Part shown: piece after piece, positions 36,680 to 48,697 of the stretch | How positions within the stretch are numbered: position 1 is the first letter of the stretch | How the letters are laid out: each line of letters starts with the position of its first letter | Source of the DNA: Papaver somniferum | Lineage: Eukaryota > Streptophyta > Magnoliopsida > Ranunculales > Papaveraceae | Direction: 5' to 3' | DNA length: 64,000 bases | Assembly (NCBI RefSeq): GCF_003573695.1 | Contig: NC_039364.1 | Span: forward strand, 232,617,656-232,681,655 | Notes under the pieces: model-generated | What the model was told of the DNA's origin: nothing | Databases searched by the model: none | The model's input: the letters and a program-made list of their open reading frames with translations, nothing else | Made by a program: the position numbers and the translations under genes

Positions 36680-37110
36680 TTTGTGTTGAGTTGTTGATGA
36701 TGATGTTGATGCTCATGCTTTAAAGTCAAGAGGATAGATGAATGCTTAGGAAGTTGAGCAGGAACTCAATATATATCCAGGCAGTGAAAGCAGAACAAGA
36801 AGTTGTTACTGCTTGTGTGTTGCTGATGGTGTTTGAGTAGGGGCATAGAAGTGACTGCATCTATTGGCTCTTGTTGCAAGTGTGCATAGATGGTTGTGGT
36901 CATGAAGCTGTTGCAGGTAGAGTTGCAGTAGCAGAGATGAAGGATATGGTATTGTCTAGTGGTGGTTTGAATTGTTGGTTGAGCACTGATGGTGTGGCGA
37001 ATATGTGAGTATGCTTACTGGGTTTGCAATTGAAAATGTGCTAATGCAGTAAAGAGTTATGAAGCGACAGATGTTGGTATGTGATTTTGATATGTTGTTT
37101 TTGTATAAAC

Positions 37111-37181
37111 GAATATGTGGTGCAATGGTAGCACAACCGACTATATGTCAGAAGATGTGTGTTCGACTCACACTAGGTTCA
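37111..37181 (+). pseudogene. tRNA-Trp-like pseudogene or SINE head
   Basis: A 71-nt sequence aligns over its whole length with plant tRNA-Trp: D arm GTGC-AATGGTA-GCAC, anticodon region, TGTTCGACTCACA T arm (B box) and GGTTCA 3' end. The anticodon position reads ATA instead of CCA and the acceptor stem is damaged. It cannot be a working tryptophan tRNA. The A and B boxes are kept, so Pol III transcription is conceivable. It sits just before hairpin array 2. Confidence 0.7.
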
Positions 37182-37206
37182 CTTATTTGTGTATAATTTT
37201 TATTTT

Positions 37207-37425
37207 TTGGAGACAACTTGTGATAGTTGCCTCCATATATGAAGACAACTTGGGCTAGTTGCCTCCATATTTGGAGACAAGTTGGGCTAGTTGCCTCTGA
37301 TTCAAACACAACTTGAAAGTTAGTTGGATCCATTTTGTTTTGCAACTTGTTCCTATACACTATTTATTGGACACAACTTGAGCTAGTTTCCTCCGATATG
37401 GACACAACTTTAGCAAGTTGACTCC
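37207..37425. repeat. Hairpin minisatellite, array 2
   Basis: About five units of the same sequence as array 1 (GGAGACAACTTG.gcTAGTTGCCTCC). The outer GGAG and CTCC extend the inverted repeat in several units. GGT-rich simple sequence follows. Confidence 0.75.
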
Positions 37426-37429
37426 ACAT

Positions 37430-38120
37430 GGTGGTGGTGGTCGTTGGCGGCGGCGGTGGGTGGTGGTTATTGGCGGCGACGGTGTGATTGGTGGATAGTG
37501 GTGGTGTTGGTTAGCGGCGGCGGTGGTTGGCGGTGTTGGTGGATAGTGGTGGTGGTTGGCGGTGGTGGACAGTGGTGATGGTGATTGGTTGTGGTGGTTG
37601 GTGGTTGGCAGTGGTGGACAGTGGTGGTCGTCGGTTGTGGTGGTGGTCGTCGGTGGTGGTTGGTGGTGGTGGGCGGTGGTGGACAGTGGTGGTGGTGGTT
37701 GGCGGTGGACAATGGTGGTGGGCAGTNNNNNNNNNNNNNNNNNNNNNNNNNNNNNNNNNNNNNNNNNNNNNNNNNNNNNNNNNNNNNNNNNNNNNNNNNN
37801 NNNNNNNNNNNNNNNNNNNNNNNNNNNNNNNNNNNNNNNNNNNNNNNNNNNNNNNNNNNNNNNNNNNNNNNNNNNNNNNNNNNNNNNNNNNNNNNNNNNN
37901 NNNNNNNNNNNNNNNNNNNNNNNNNNNNNNNNNNNNNNNNNNNNNNNNNNNNNNNNNNNNNNNNNNNNNNNNNNNNNNNNNNNNNNNNNNNNNNNNNNNN
38001 NNNNNNNNNNNNNNNNNNNNNNNNNNNNNNNNNNNNNNNNNNNNNNNNNNNNNNNNNNNNNNNNNNNNNNNNNNNNNNNNNNNNNNNNNNNNNGTGGGCA
38101 GTAGAGGTAGTGTTTTTTTT
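37430..38120. repeat. GGTGGT-rich simple sequence with assembly gap
   Basis: Purine-biased GGT/GGC/TGG repeats run into a gap of 367 N (37727-38093) and come out in the same style. The long frames crossing the gap are artefacts. Confidence 0.85.
37727..38093. other. Assembly gap (367 N)
   Basis: Unsequenced. It lies within the GGT-rich simple sequence, so its true length is uncertain. Confidence 0.99.
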
Positions 38121-38242
38121 TTTTTTTTGAATAGTGGTTAGTGGTTTTGTATATACACTATACAAAAGAGGGTATTCTAGTAATGTATTAAGCTTAGGGG
38201 TATTTGTAAAGTTCATAAGGGTATTTTTGCAAGGGCCTCATA

Positions 38243-38597
38243 GTAGGGGTATATAGATAATGTTCCCTTTTATATAAGGCCCGAACTTGCTTACCTACCC
38301 GGGCGGTTTCTTTTATGGACTTGATTTGAACTCTAACAGAAGAGTATTTTCCCAAATGCCACCATTGATACTGATTGGAGGTATCCTTTTGTGATTGTTA
38401 TTAGAGCTTCACACTATCCTGAAAGCATTAATCCATTGACCAATTGTACTCGCCAATTAATTGGGAAGGGTCGAAATATTTGCTGAAAAGAATCGCAAGG
38501 CTTTGAAGATCAGTGTTACAACATTCTTTTCTGCTCTTTGTTTTCATCCCGTGGTACCCTTTTTTTCAACAGTTTTCAGCAAATATTTTCTTCGATA
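38243..38597. other. Spacer before the Copia relic
   Basis: No gene seen. It may include the decayed left LTR or leader of the relic at 38598; no LTR pair could be established. Confidence 0.35.
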
Positions 38598-40080
38598 ATG
38601 GAAGGTGAAACTTAAAACGCGGCTGCTCAGTCCTTGCAAGTCATGAACCAGACTATGAATTACTTGGAACGTTTTGATGTGAGAATTTTACCCGCTGGCA
38701 AGAGACCATAAAATTTATCCTGATCACTAGATGGATTGGAGGAAATTCATGCCTCAAAAGCCGATGAAACTGATGATTTGAAAGGCAGACGTAAGAAGCG
38801 TTATGAAGATGATTTCATGTGTCGTGGTCATATTTTGAATGCTCTGGAGACTAGTGTTTACAATGACCATCAAAGTATTTCTTATGCAAAATAATTATGG
38901 ACTACGCTTGACAACAAATACAAGATTTCTGAAGCAAACAATAAAAAAATCCTGATTTGCAACTTCATGGATTTTTTTAAAATGGTTGACAGTAAGTCAA
39001 TTATTGCCCAGATCAGCGAACTTTTACTCATTGTTAATCATCTCAAGGATGCTGGAATTGAACTTGCTTCTGCCTTTTTTGTTGGGGTTATTCTTTCTCG
39101 TCCTCCTCCTTATTGGAATGGTTATAAAAAAAACTTAAGCATGATGAGGCTGACTATGACTTAAAAGATTTACATCGTCATCTTTGTGTAGAAGAGGACT
39201 CTCGTAAACGACAAATTAAGGATAGTCAACAAACTAAAAACCATTCTAAGGTTAATACTGTAGAAGAATCTAAGGCACAAAATTCTTTGAAACCTAAGAA
39301 TGATACTCAGTTTAAGAAGCAACATCCCAGCAAGAATACGAAGGGCGATTGCTACTTCTGTAAGAAACACAACCATTATGCTCGTGACTGTCGTCAACAA
39401 AAGAAACAAAAGAAAAATGAAGCGAATATTGTCTAAGACAAACTTGTAATAGGAGTGCAAGTCGTCAACGTTTTTGCTGATAATAATAGTGGATGGTGGT
39501 ACGATAGTGGTTCAACCAATTATATATGTAAGGATAGAAATCTTTACAAGACATACGAACCGGTTATTAGAGAAGGAAACAAAGTTACTTCAACAAATAA
39601 CCTGCGTAGCAAAGTAATTGGCAAATACACTGTTGAACTCTAGTTTACTTAAAGAAAGACTGTTACTCTTAGTAATGTTGTCCCGGACATTGTTAAAAAC
39701 CTTTTTTCTGGAGATTATTGAGTATGGATTCAAGACGACCTATGAGTCTAGTAAGTTTGTGTTGTCCAAAAATGGTGTCTTTATTGGACAAGGATATGCT
39801 TGTAACGTGATGATTAAGCTAAATTTAATAAATAATGCATCTGCTTATACTGTTGACTCTGCGGATATATGGCATGGTAGATTAGGCCATGAGAATTATG
39901 GTTCTCTTAGAAACATGAAAAGATTAGGGTTGATCTATGATTGCAATTTCAATAATGTTTCTAAATGTGAAATCTGTGTGCAAGCAAAAATACATAGAAT
40001 AAGAAATTCTTCCGTGCTTGAATTAGTAATATTGGTGATCTTACAAATCCATAACTCGTGATGGAAACAAATATTATGTC

Positions 40081-42396
40081 TGTTAGAGCATAGCTCGGTC
40101 GACCTAGCATGCGTTGCTATATCAAGCATGTTTGCCAATGTTACTGATCAAAACTATGAGTCTTGATTTCTAGTCTATTATAGCTATGTCTCAGACTAGG
40201 ATAAAAAAGTGTAGTTGAGCTCAAGAAATTCATGGAGATTCATCATACAACAACGAAGATCTACTCAAGGAACCGTGAAACTAAATCAACAAAAAGGTAT
40301 GTGGAGGCTTGAACTTATCTATCACTCAAAAGTCTATCTATTCTATCTCCTACTTCTTACGAGACAAAAAGTCGTATGATATATAGACTGGATCATACAC
40401 ATTTGACATTTCGAGCTGAGTATTCATTACTTATCTTTTTCTCGAAATCGTGTGTTGGTAAAGCGTTTCGCTTTGATCAAGTTTATCTTCACCTAGTGAC
40501 GAAAGTCATGAAAAGTTTCAGTTACTTTGAGAATTGCTCTGACGTGAAACAGTCTGTGAATAACGGCTATATAACGTCCTCTGAGAATGTCTCAATGATT
40601 GGAATGGGAGTTTAGATTACATACCATGTATTCCTTAATCCGAAGTTTTCCGAACTTTGGTGATTGAGAGAAACCGGAGGAATTGGCTTAGCCAAGTCCG
40701 CGAACTCAGTCCGCGAACTGACGGAAGTTCTCTTACCGAGAATTTCTGCTGGGATTTTCCAAAAACTCGTTTGCGTGTTTAGTCCGCCAACCTAGTCCTC
40801 GAACTGGCGGAAGTCTCTTTTCCGAGATTTTCTGTTGAGTTTGGAAAACTCTGCCGGTTGCCTTAAGTCCGCGAACTTGTTTGTGAGCTTAAGTGGTTAT
40901 GATCTAAAGATGTGCTCTGAACATAAAACTTAAATTACTAAGGAATGATTTATGCAAACCGTGGCTATAAAGTTCATGAGTCATCGAATCGAATCATCTT
41001 TGTTTCAATTGTTTCTTGTGTAGTTACATAAGATCTCATAGCAATTGAACAACTCTCTAACTAGTTCATTTGAGTCAATTGAACTAGTTATGGTGAAGAA
41101 GAACTAGGTTAATATGAAATGCTCATATGGTTAACCTTTTGGGTTACTATGTTGAACCAACATACACGTACACGTTTGGGCATGGTTTTCACAAACCCAG
41201 TAAACGTCTACCCAAGTGTGTGTGACAAGCTAAGTTTTCGATCTAACGGTTGAGAAATATTAGGTTGAATCTAAATCAGGTTTTCATGTAACGGTGAATA
41301 TGGATTGCTTTGTAACTAAGGCAAAACCCTGATTTGAAGGCTATATATAGGAGACATCTATTATTGGCAAAACTAATCCCCATACGTCTGTGTGATACTA
41401 GTGCTCTCGCTAGAGTCAATTCTCCTTTAACCTTTGGTTTTCTTCTCTAAAACCAGGTTAACGACTTAAAGAATTCATTGGGATTGTGAAGCCAGACCGA
41501 TACTACTTTATCGTAGTTGTGTGATCTGATCTTGCATCTTCTATCGTACGAGTACAATCTTTGATTGGCTTGAGATCGTGAGAGTTCTCCGATAGGCAAG
41601 ATAAAGAAGTCACAAACATCTTCGTCTCACTGTTTGTGATTCCTCGACAAACCGCTTGTGTAGTCAAGAAGGATTGTTGAGAGGTGATGATTAATCTAGA
41701 TTGTTCTTCGGGAATATAAGACCGGATTATCAATTGGTTCCTGTTCACCTTGATTTTATATCTTAAGACGGAACAAAAACCTAAGGTTTTTCTGTGGGAG
41801 ACAAATTTATCCTTTGATAGACTTTTCTGTGTGAGACAAATTTGTTTATTATCAAGTTTGCGATTTTGGGTTGCAGCAACTCTTAGTTGTGGGTGAGATC
41901 AGCTAAGGGAACCAAGTGCGCAGTATCCTGCTGGGATCAGAGGCATAGGAGTACAACTGTACCTTGGATCGGTGGGAGACTGATTGGGGTTCAACTATAG
42001 TCCAGTCCGAAGTTAGCTTGTAGTAGGCTAGTGTCTGTAGCGGCTTAATACAATGTGTATTCAATTTGGACTAGGTCCCGAGGTTTTTCTGCATTTGCGG
42101 TTTCCTCGTTAACAAAACTTATGGTGTCTGTGTTATTTCTTTTCCGCATTATATTTTTTATATAATTGAAATAATACAGGTTGTACGTTAAATATCATCG
42201 ATTGGAAATCCAACCTTTGATTTCCATTTGCTTGAGTAAAGATCAAATCGAGAGATTGAGATATAAACTCTTTGATATATCTTTTTATTGAATGAGTCTA
42301 ACTGTCTAGTTGATTCTCATAAAAAGTATATTGGATTTTTCCATACAGATTGCTAAGCGAAATATTGGGAGGTGTTGTTATATCCCCGCTTTTTCA
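40081..42396 (+). repeat. 5' LTR of the SIRE-like element
   Basis: 2316 bp. TATA-like ggctatatatagg near 41340. Compared with the 3' LTR it lacks about 85 bp after 'ccaaccttt' near 42217, but keeps about 150 bp (near 41060-41212) that the 3' LTR has lost. Confidence 0.88.
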
Positions 42397-42398
42397 AT

Positions 42399-42410
42399 TG
42401 GTATCAGAGC
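42399..42410 (+). other. Primer-binding site, initiator tRNA-Met type
   Basis: TGGTATCAGAGC, two bases after the LTR end, is the standard primer site of plant Copia elements. It contrasts with the Copia array at 22806, which lacks it. Confidence 0.9.
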
Positions 42411-42460
42411 AGGAAAACACGTTAAAGACCTTATTAGTATGTGTTTGTAGCGATCTGATT

Positions 42461-43358
42461 ATGGACGAGTCTATATTTAATAACGTACCAGTTCAGAAAT
42501 TACCAGATGATTCTAAAAGCTTGGATTCACCTGAGAGAACTGTCACATCTAAGTCAATATCTAAACATTCTCTTGATGTAAAAACTGTTGATTGGGAAAC
42601 TCTCCTAGAAGAACAGTTGGATGAACTTTCTGATGAAGGTGATTCAGATATTGATAGAGATGTTGATGAGGAAGTCTCAGAGTATGTTAAGTTTTTGGAT
42701 TCATGGAAAATGAAGAAGATTACAACTTCTCATGTCTCACCTCTTCTGATTCCTCTCTGTCGAGAAAACAATAAATTGAGAAGATGTTACGCAGGTGTTT
42801 ATTTTTCGAATCGTTCTTGCAAATCGATCCTCAAGAATTCTGAGGAAAACCTGCGTATGAAGTCACTCGAATGTGATAATCTTTATCAAAAGTACTATTT
42901 GTTGGAAGAGAAATTTGCAGAGTCTGAAGTAAGGTTTAACTCCCAGCAAACAAGTTTTGACGACAGAGAAAGCGCTCGAGAAAAACGCCTTAGGCTGATT
43001 TAGCTGTTGCTCTTGATAACATCAAGATGTTGGAAGATGAATTGAAAAAGTTTAATACTATTTCAAGCAAATTAACCACTATGCTAGGAGCAAGTAAAAA
43101 TCATCGTGATACACGAGGATTGGCTGTAAGGGAATAAATGCTCCAATTACTAGCAAAGAGGTAAAATTTGTCAAGGCTAGTGATTCTTCTCAACAAAAGG
43201 TTTCCACTGATGGCAAAAGTGACATACCTTCTCCAGCAGTTAAGGTTCAAAAGAGCAAAGTATATCAACCTCCAAAACCAGCACACATGAATCCGGGTAA
43301 GAACGTTCCTTATATTTGTCATTATTTTGGAAACAAAGGTCACCTGGAAAGGAGATGT
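42461..43358 (+). pseudogene. SIRE-like gag remnant with zinc knuckle
   Basis: An acidic frame starting MDESIFNNVPVQ runs to a TAG at 43003. After a frameshift near 42985 it continues as coiled-coil-like sequence (ALDNIKMLEDELKKFN) and a knuckle-like ICHYFGNKGHLERRC at about 43305-43350. The second Cys of the CX2CX4HX4C knuckle is Phe. The N-terminal Gag domain is missing. The gene is broken and followed by no pol. Confidence 0.6.
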
Positions 43359-45309
43359 CGTTTTCGTATAAGGAATGAAAACTTCATGACATTCTTGTTA
43401 GGGTGTCAAAAGAAGTTGTTAAAAGTGATCTCTTTCATGATAATCCAAAGGTCACTTGTGGTGAGCAAGACTTTGTTCACCCCAACGCAACTTGATTGTG
43501 TTGGAAGTGCATCCTCAATAAGGAATGCCCTGCTTTGTATACGGTGAGGGAAGCACAAGAATTGGGGCACACAGATTATGCTCGATAAGGAGGTAAAATT
43601 CGATTGGATTCATCTAAAAAGGTATGTCTATAAACTTGAGCAAGATTTGTACTTTTATTTGCTAAGAATTCTTATAACAATCTTGCTTATCGTTCATTTC
43701 TACCTAACTTGATATGTGTTTAAGGTTCTTAAATGTTTATGTTTGAAAATAATAGTTCGGGATGTTTGGACTACATGGTAAACATACCAATTATGCATAA
43801 CAACATTCAAAATCAAAATCCAGGGGTTTAAGTTCGCAAACCTGTATGCATACTTGACGTCGATATTTGGTAAACTTGTTTTGACTGTAACTTCTTCGTC
43901 CGAACTCGGATTTACCTCATTCTTTTTGCATTCTCTTCCTTATTTAATTCCCTTCAAAATGGAGATGAGAATTGTTGAATTTGGATGAGTTAATATTGGT
44001 ATTTGTCCCGTCTCTTGTTTTTTAGTGTTTGCTCCGTTTCGTTGTACTTGTTCTATTCTCTTGGACTTGGGCACTGGGATTCTTGGAGAAATCCTATTCT
44101 AAGGTATTTTGTGGCTGTTACAAGAGTGATGTTGGTGAATCACAAAGAAGGAAGTTCGAGAATGGGTAGTAGTTCACATTTCTATATATTCTTGAGTGTT
44201 CACAATCATCTCATGTGAACTATGGTGCATAGTCGTCAATGACTTTGTATGTTCTTATTTGTTAAGGAAATATTTTTATACGCTTTTGGTAACCACTCTT
44301 GGTATAAATCCGTGCGAAAAAGATTGATTCTACCTTCTAAGAGCAAAGATTGTTATTGCAGTATTAATCTTTATGATTTTGTGATATTGCAATTGTTTTA
44401 TGGGATATGTATTGTTTGCATCCGTGAACTTGAAGGTCCCATATGTTATCAAAAGTAAAGTCGTTCATAAATTGTTATTCGTATTGATGAAAGGACAAAT
44501 GGACTTTTGAAAAATACAAAAGTTATGCCTACAGTCATTTATTTGACGGAAAATAAGGTAAAATCTTTTGTATGACAAGGATAAAACCTATTATGTCATT
44601 ATGCATATAGTGATGGAAAGATAGAATAGATCCTTCTATGTATTCCAGGGTATTGATCTTCATTGATCCATTTTGTTATGTTTTACCGTGAAGGCTTCAT
44701 TGTGTATCTTATGTTGAGCATCTTACAACTATGTCGATTAATATTGGCCTTGTTGGTTGTTCCATGAGATGCTATATGTTGAGCATTCTTGAACTAAATT
44801 AATCATCTTGATTGTTTATTTAGTTATTTGCTCCGAAAGTCTTCTTTTGTCTAGCAAAACTTTTGACAATTAAATTGATTACCTTCGTGATTAGTTTGGT
44901 TGTTTGTATTCCAATTACATTAATTATGAGTTCTCTTGTAATTAGTATCGTTGAGTTTTGATATATTCCACAAGTTCTTGTGTTGAGTATATGAACGGTT
45001 ATACTAACTATGTTTTATTTGTTGATGTAGTCGTATATTCCGTAAGTTTTTCCTTATGTTGAGTATGTGAACGATTAAGTTAGTCATCTCCGTATGATTA
45101 CCTTAGTCGTAGCTCCGTAAGTTTACTTATGTTGAGCACAATCAATTAAATTGATCACTTTTGTGGTTTGATTTAGTTGCGTATTCCAATTAAATTAATC
45201 ATGGGTTTACTTGTGATTAATTTGATTGAGTTTTGGATATAGAAAATCATTTTCCTATGGTTTTTTGTGTCCAATTAAAAATCCTTCTTTTCTTTCGAAA
45301 TTAAGGCCG
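43359..45309. other. Non-coding internal region of the SIRE-like element
   Basis: Protease and the rest of pol would be expected here, but no such motif occurs in any frame I could read. The last 600 bp contain degenerate repeats (next entry). It ends at the CTCTT target site of the Gypsy-type array. Confidence 0.5.
44690..45245. repeat. Degenerate repeats with TTATGTTGAG and AATTAAATTAATCA
   Basis: Units of roughly 60-110 bp repeat the order 'ttatgttgagca/tatg', 'aattaaattgatcac', 'gtgattagtttggttg' and 'ccgtaagttt'. At least six diverged units are visible. Confidence 0.6.
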
Positions 45310-45314
45310 CTCTT

Positions 45315-47624
45315 TGATGAGTGCCTAATATTGTATATATTTGTCCCTTTTTGTTGGCATTTAACTCATCTTTTGTGCATTAATTCTACATTTTATCCCA
45401 TATTCTGTATTTTCATTGTTTTCAAGAATAAATATTTTTCTTACTTAATTTTGCATTTATAGGTAATAAATAAAGTCTGGATGACTTGCGGAGCGAAAAG
45501 AGCAGAAAAGTATTGAAAAGCCGGGAGAAATCACGCAAGGAAGCCGCGAAGAATGGTGCGCACAACCTCATTTTCTACACACAAAAACGCCTCCGTTCTC
45601 AGCCATCAGATCAGTTCTCAGAAGCATCCGACGGTCGCTCCTTCATAGAGCATCAAAATCTGAAGTCTCTGCCAAGCACCACAGCGCTGAAATTCCAAGC
45701 CTTCAGATTAGATGGTATTTGAATCCAACGGTTGCTCCCTTGCTGTTCATCGAAGTTTGATATCTCCGCCTTACACTACAGTACCTAACTCCATCAAGTA
45801 CCGTTCGTTTCGTTGTATCCCTTCATCCGACGGTCGCTCCTCGCTTTCCTCCGCATCACCGTCCGATCTACCTACCAGCTCCACATCCCACGGCTCATCC
45901 TCGCTGTTCATCCAATTTGATGAAGCCGCCTAACACCCTAGCAACCGAACCTTACCACCTAACCAAACACCCCCTTCTTCCCAAAACAGTCGAGCCCCTC
46001 TCCTCCATCACCTCCCTGTTTGCAGAGCCTTCCCCTTCCACCGTACACCACCACCTTCTCCACCTCTGTCACCACCATCTCTACCACCTAACCTCCACCA
46101 AATCACCACCAAACACCACCTACACGCCGTAGCTACCTCCCCTACCTCTATAGCCATCTAACTTATTGATTTTTCACCACTGAAACCCTAGGTGATAAAT
46201 CAATAAACTAGGTGAGGCTATAAGACGTAATTGAAGCATGGGAATGGAGCAGGAGACTGAGGAGGAGAATGGGTCGAAAGAAGACTCGTCAAATCACATG
46301 TTAGGTGAGTTTAATTTCAAGCCCTAATTTCTCTGTAATTTGGGGGTTTTTTCTAGAAACCCTAATTCATGTTGGGACCGTACCAGGAGAGGATTAGAGT
46401 AGGGGAATGGGCTCAATTAGACCCATGACATTAGAAAAACAGTAAACCTAATTGTACTGTTTTATTTTGGAATTTTGGGAAAATGGGTGAGAACCCTAAT
46501 TGTGTCTGTGGGTATAAATAGGAACTTTGGGATGTTGTAAAAACTTTATGCTGGACTAGCCAGTGTCCAGAACTTAGTTCTGTTAGACTTTCAACTTCTG
46601 TTAATTTCCATGTTCAGTTCAATTTTGTTAATGTATGTATCCTGTTAGTTCAATTTTGTTAAAGTTCTGTTAGACTTTCATATCTTGTTAATGTTCCTGT
46701 TGAATGTGCAATATCCTGTTAGTATCCTGTTTAGGTTCAATTCCATGTTAGTTCAATGTTAATGTATCTGTTAGTTGTTGCTCACTGTGAAATAATGGAA
46801 TGTTAGATTAAAACTTTGATGCATTGTGTTGAATGAGTAGTGGGGAGAAACTAGTGCTCACTAGTGACAATGAGCAAGCTAGTTCTCTTCCCACTCTAGA
46901 AGAGTGCCTTAGTTCTGCTTCATTTCAGTTTCACTATCATCCTTGCCCTTGGCTTAGGCCTTGGTTCATTTGCATTGTTCTCTTCTTGTTTAGTCATTGT
47001 CTTGTAAATTTTCTCCATTGTCTTTCCTGTTAACTGCCTTTGTTCTTCATTGCCTTGTGTTGCCCTGTGTTGCTTTTGTTTGCTATTTTCTCCTGCTGTG
47101 CATTTTCTTCCTTGCTGTTGCTGCTGTGCACTTGCCTTGCATTGCTTGTGCAGCACTGCTGCCTTTTCCCTGTTGCTGCTGCTTTCTTTTCTTTGCTGCT
47201 GCAGCTGCCTTTTCTTTCCCCTGCTGCTGCTGTTGTGCTGCTAAGCCCACTGTCCATTGTTTGTACAAACTAAAGCCCATTTCATTAAGGCCCAGCCACA
47301 GTTTAGGTTAAGGCTCAAAGCCCAATTCAGTCAACTGTGGGCTTAATCAAAAGCCTAATTCAGAGACCAAAGCCCAAGTTCTCAGTTCATCATTCAAAGG
47401 CCCTAAGCACAATCATAACCCATTGGTTACCAAAATCCATTGGTACCCAAAGCCCAACAATAGCAATTTAGAGCCCAAATAGCTATAAACATTCCAAACA
47501 CACCCGATCTCTGTGGATCGACCCGTACTTGCACGAGCTACAACTGACGACCGTGCACTTGCGGTATTACTGTAGGCCCGCGTTTTTATTGCGCTTAATT
47601 TTATACATATCTCCGGGCCCACCA
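45315..47624 (+). repeat. Gypsy-type LTR A
   Basis: Starts TGATGAGTGCC, ends GGGCCCACCA. Very close to LTR C throughout, including a CTG-rich stretch (about 47093-47245). It is followed by an extra segment of about 46 bp (47625-47670) that duplicates 'agtttttggc...cgggga' before the true primer site. Confidence 0.85.
46839..46895 (+). other. Conserved hairpin in LTR A
   Basis: A 57-nt inverted repeat: the left arm begins AGTGGGGAGAAACTAG, the right arm ends CTAGTTCTCTTCCCACT, with a short loop. The same 57-nt structure lies in LTR B (52174-52230) and LTR C (56548-56604). Confidence 0.75.
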
Positions 47625-47676
47625 AGTTTTTGGCCGGGGATAATTTCTATACCCTTTTCGAGGCCTATCAAGTTTT

Positions 47677-47693
47677 TGGCGCCGTTGCCGGGG
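47677..47693 (+). other. Primer-binding site, tRNA-Asp type
   Basis: TGGCGCCGTTGCCGGGG is complementary to the 3' end of plant tRNA-Asp. The second unit has the same site with one change at 52874-52890. Confidence 0.85.
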
Positions 47694-48687
47694 ATTGGTG
47701 TTGTGTTTTATCTGTGTTTTTCTTTAGCTATTTAGTATTTCATTTCATAGCATTTGCATCTGCATCTGCTTCACTTCATTTGCTGTTGGACCTGCTGTTC
47801 TGAACCTGTTTTTCCTCTGCTGGGACGCCACCAAGGAAAAGAACCAAAACCCAACTGGGTTTTTGCAACAATATCAGAGCAGCTGGGCTGTGCTAAAAAG
47901 GTAAGCCTAAACCCATTCCATTAAGAGAACCCAACCTGTGGGCTTCCAAATTTCTTTAATTGTGGGCTTGTAATAATTAACCCAATTTTTTGGGCTTTTT
48001 ATTTCTCTATTTTGGGTTTGTAATTAATTATTTTTGGGCTTGTTTGTTTAATTTGTGGGCTTGTATTTATTTTGTGTGGGCTTGTTTAAATTCTTCCATT
48101 GGACTTGTATTTTGGACTCTGGGTTTAAACCCAGCAGAGCTTATAACCGAATGTGGGCTTGCTTCCACTCAAGAGTAGACCTCGAAACCAAAGTTTTAAA
48201 ACAAACGTCGGGCCTTAACCAACTAGGCCAAATTAAACTTTCAAAATTAAAACTTAGTGTTTCGTGGGCCGCAGCCTTCCATTCCATTAGAGGACAAACA
48301 GTGGGCTTGCTTCCATTCAAAAACCAAATTTTATTTTCTTTTTTTTAAAAAAAAAAAAAAAAAAAAGTTTTATTTTTCTCCCATTTAAGTCCAATTTTAG
48401 TGTTTTGAAACTTTCCATGTCTCTACACTTTTTCTTTTGGGTTGATCCTCAACTCTTTAGACTTTTGGTGTATGTTGATTTTTTTGTATATAATCCAGTA
48501 GATAAAATTTTTAAAAAAAACCTTTTTGTTCCTTTTGTATATATTTTGCTAATCCAATATGATCTCGGCTGAAATATGTTGGATTTTTGCCTTGAATAAC
48601 GGAGTTTTAATTCTGCTTTCGCCGAAATCGGGTATTCTCTCTCCTTTTACTCTACTCAGCATGTCCCTTTCCATATGTTGCATTTTA

Positions 48688-48697
48688 NNNNNNNNNN
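48688..48697. other. Assembly gap (10 N)
   Basis: Left edge of a misplaced 359-bp LTR A copy. Confidence 0.95.

Larger units (their letters stand above)
34381..38242. mobile_element. Large TIR element without transposase (MULE-like)
   Basis: Inverted ends of about 50 bp: left 34381-34430 (CCTTCACAAATACCCTTATG ... CTTTACAAATACCCCTAA) and right 38191-38242 (inverted: CCTTGCAAAAATACCCTTATG-type, then CTTTACAAATACCCCTAA). The inside has no transposase. It contains a proline-rich coding-like stretch, two arrays of a hairpin minisatellite, a tRNA-Trp-like relic, GGT-rich simple sequence and an assembly gap. TIR style and size fit a non-autonomous Mutator-like element. No TSD could be fixed. Confidence 0.55.

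Noticed and set aside
37111..37181. Functional tRNA gene
   Set aside because: The anticodon is ATA on a tRNA-Trp body and the acceptor stem is mispaired, so only a pseudogene or SINE head is supported.
37467..38216. Long open frames on both strands around 37.5-38.2 kb
   Set aside because: They cross a 367-N gap and read GGT/CCA simple sequence; the length is an artefact.
40376..40615. 79-codon frame at 40376 and its copy at 58343
   Set aside because: Both are in the SIRE-like LTRs and differ only as the LTRs do.
42350..42460. Upstream ATG at 42350 as start of the SIRE-like Gag
   Set aside because: It lies inside the LTR and overlaps the primer site; MDES at 42461 is the better start.
45486..46132. 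Repeated frames of 70-80 codons in each Gypsy-type LTR (also 50787-51487, 55194-55870)
   Set aside because: They recur only because the LTR is repeated; changes between copies do not favour synonymous sites by eye, and no family is recognised.
47030..47311. Overlapping Cys/Leu- or Gln/Lys-rich frames (also 56739-57020)
   Set aside because: They are translations of the CTG-rich stretch inside Gypsy-type LTRs A and C; all six frames look open and none has a domain.
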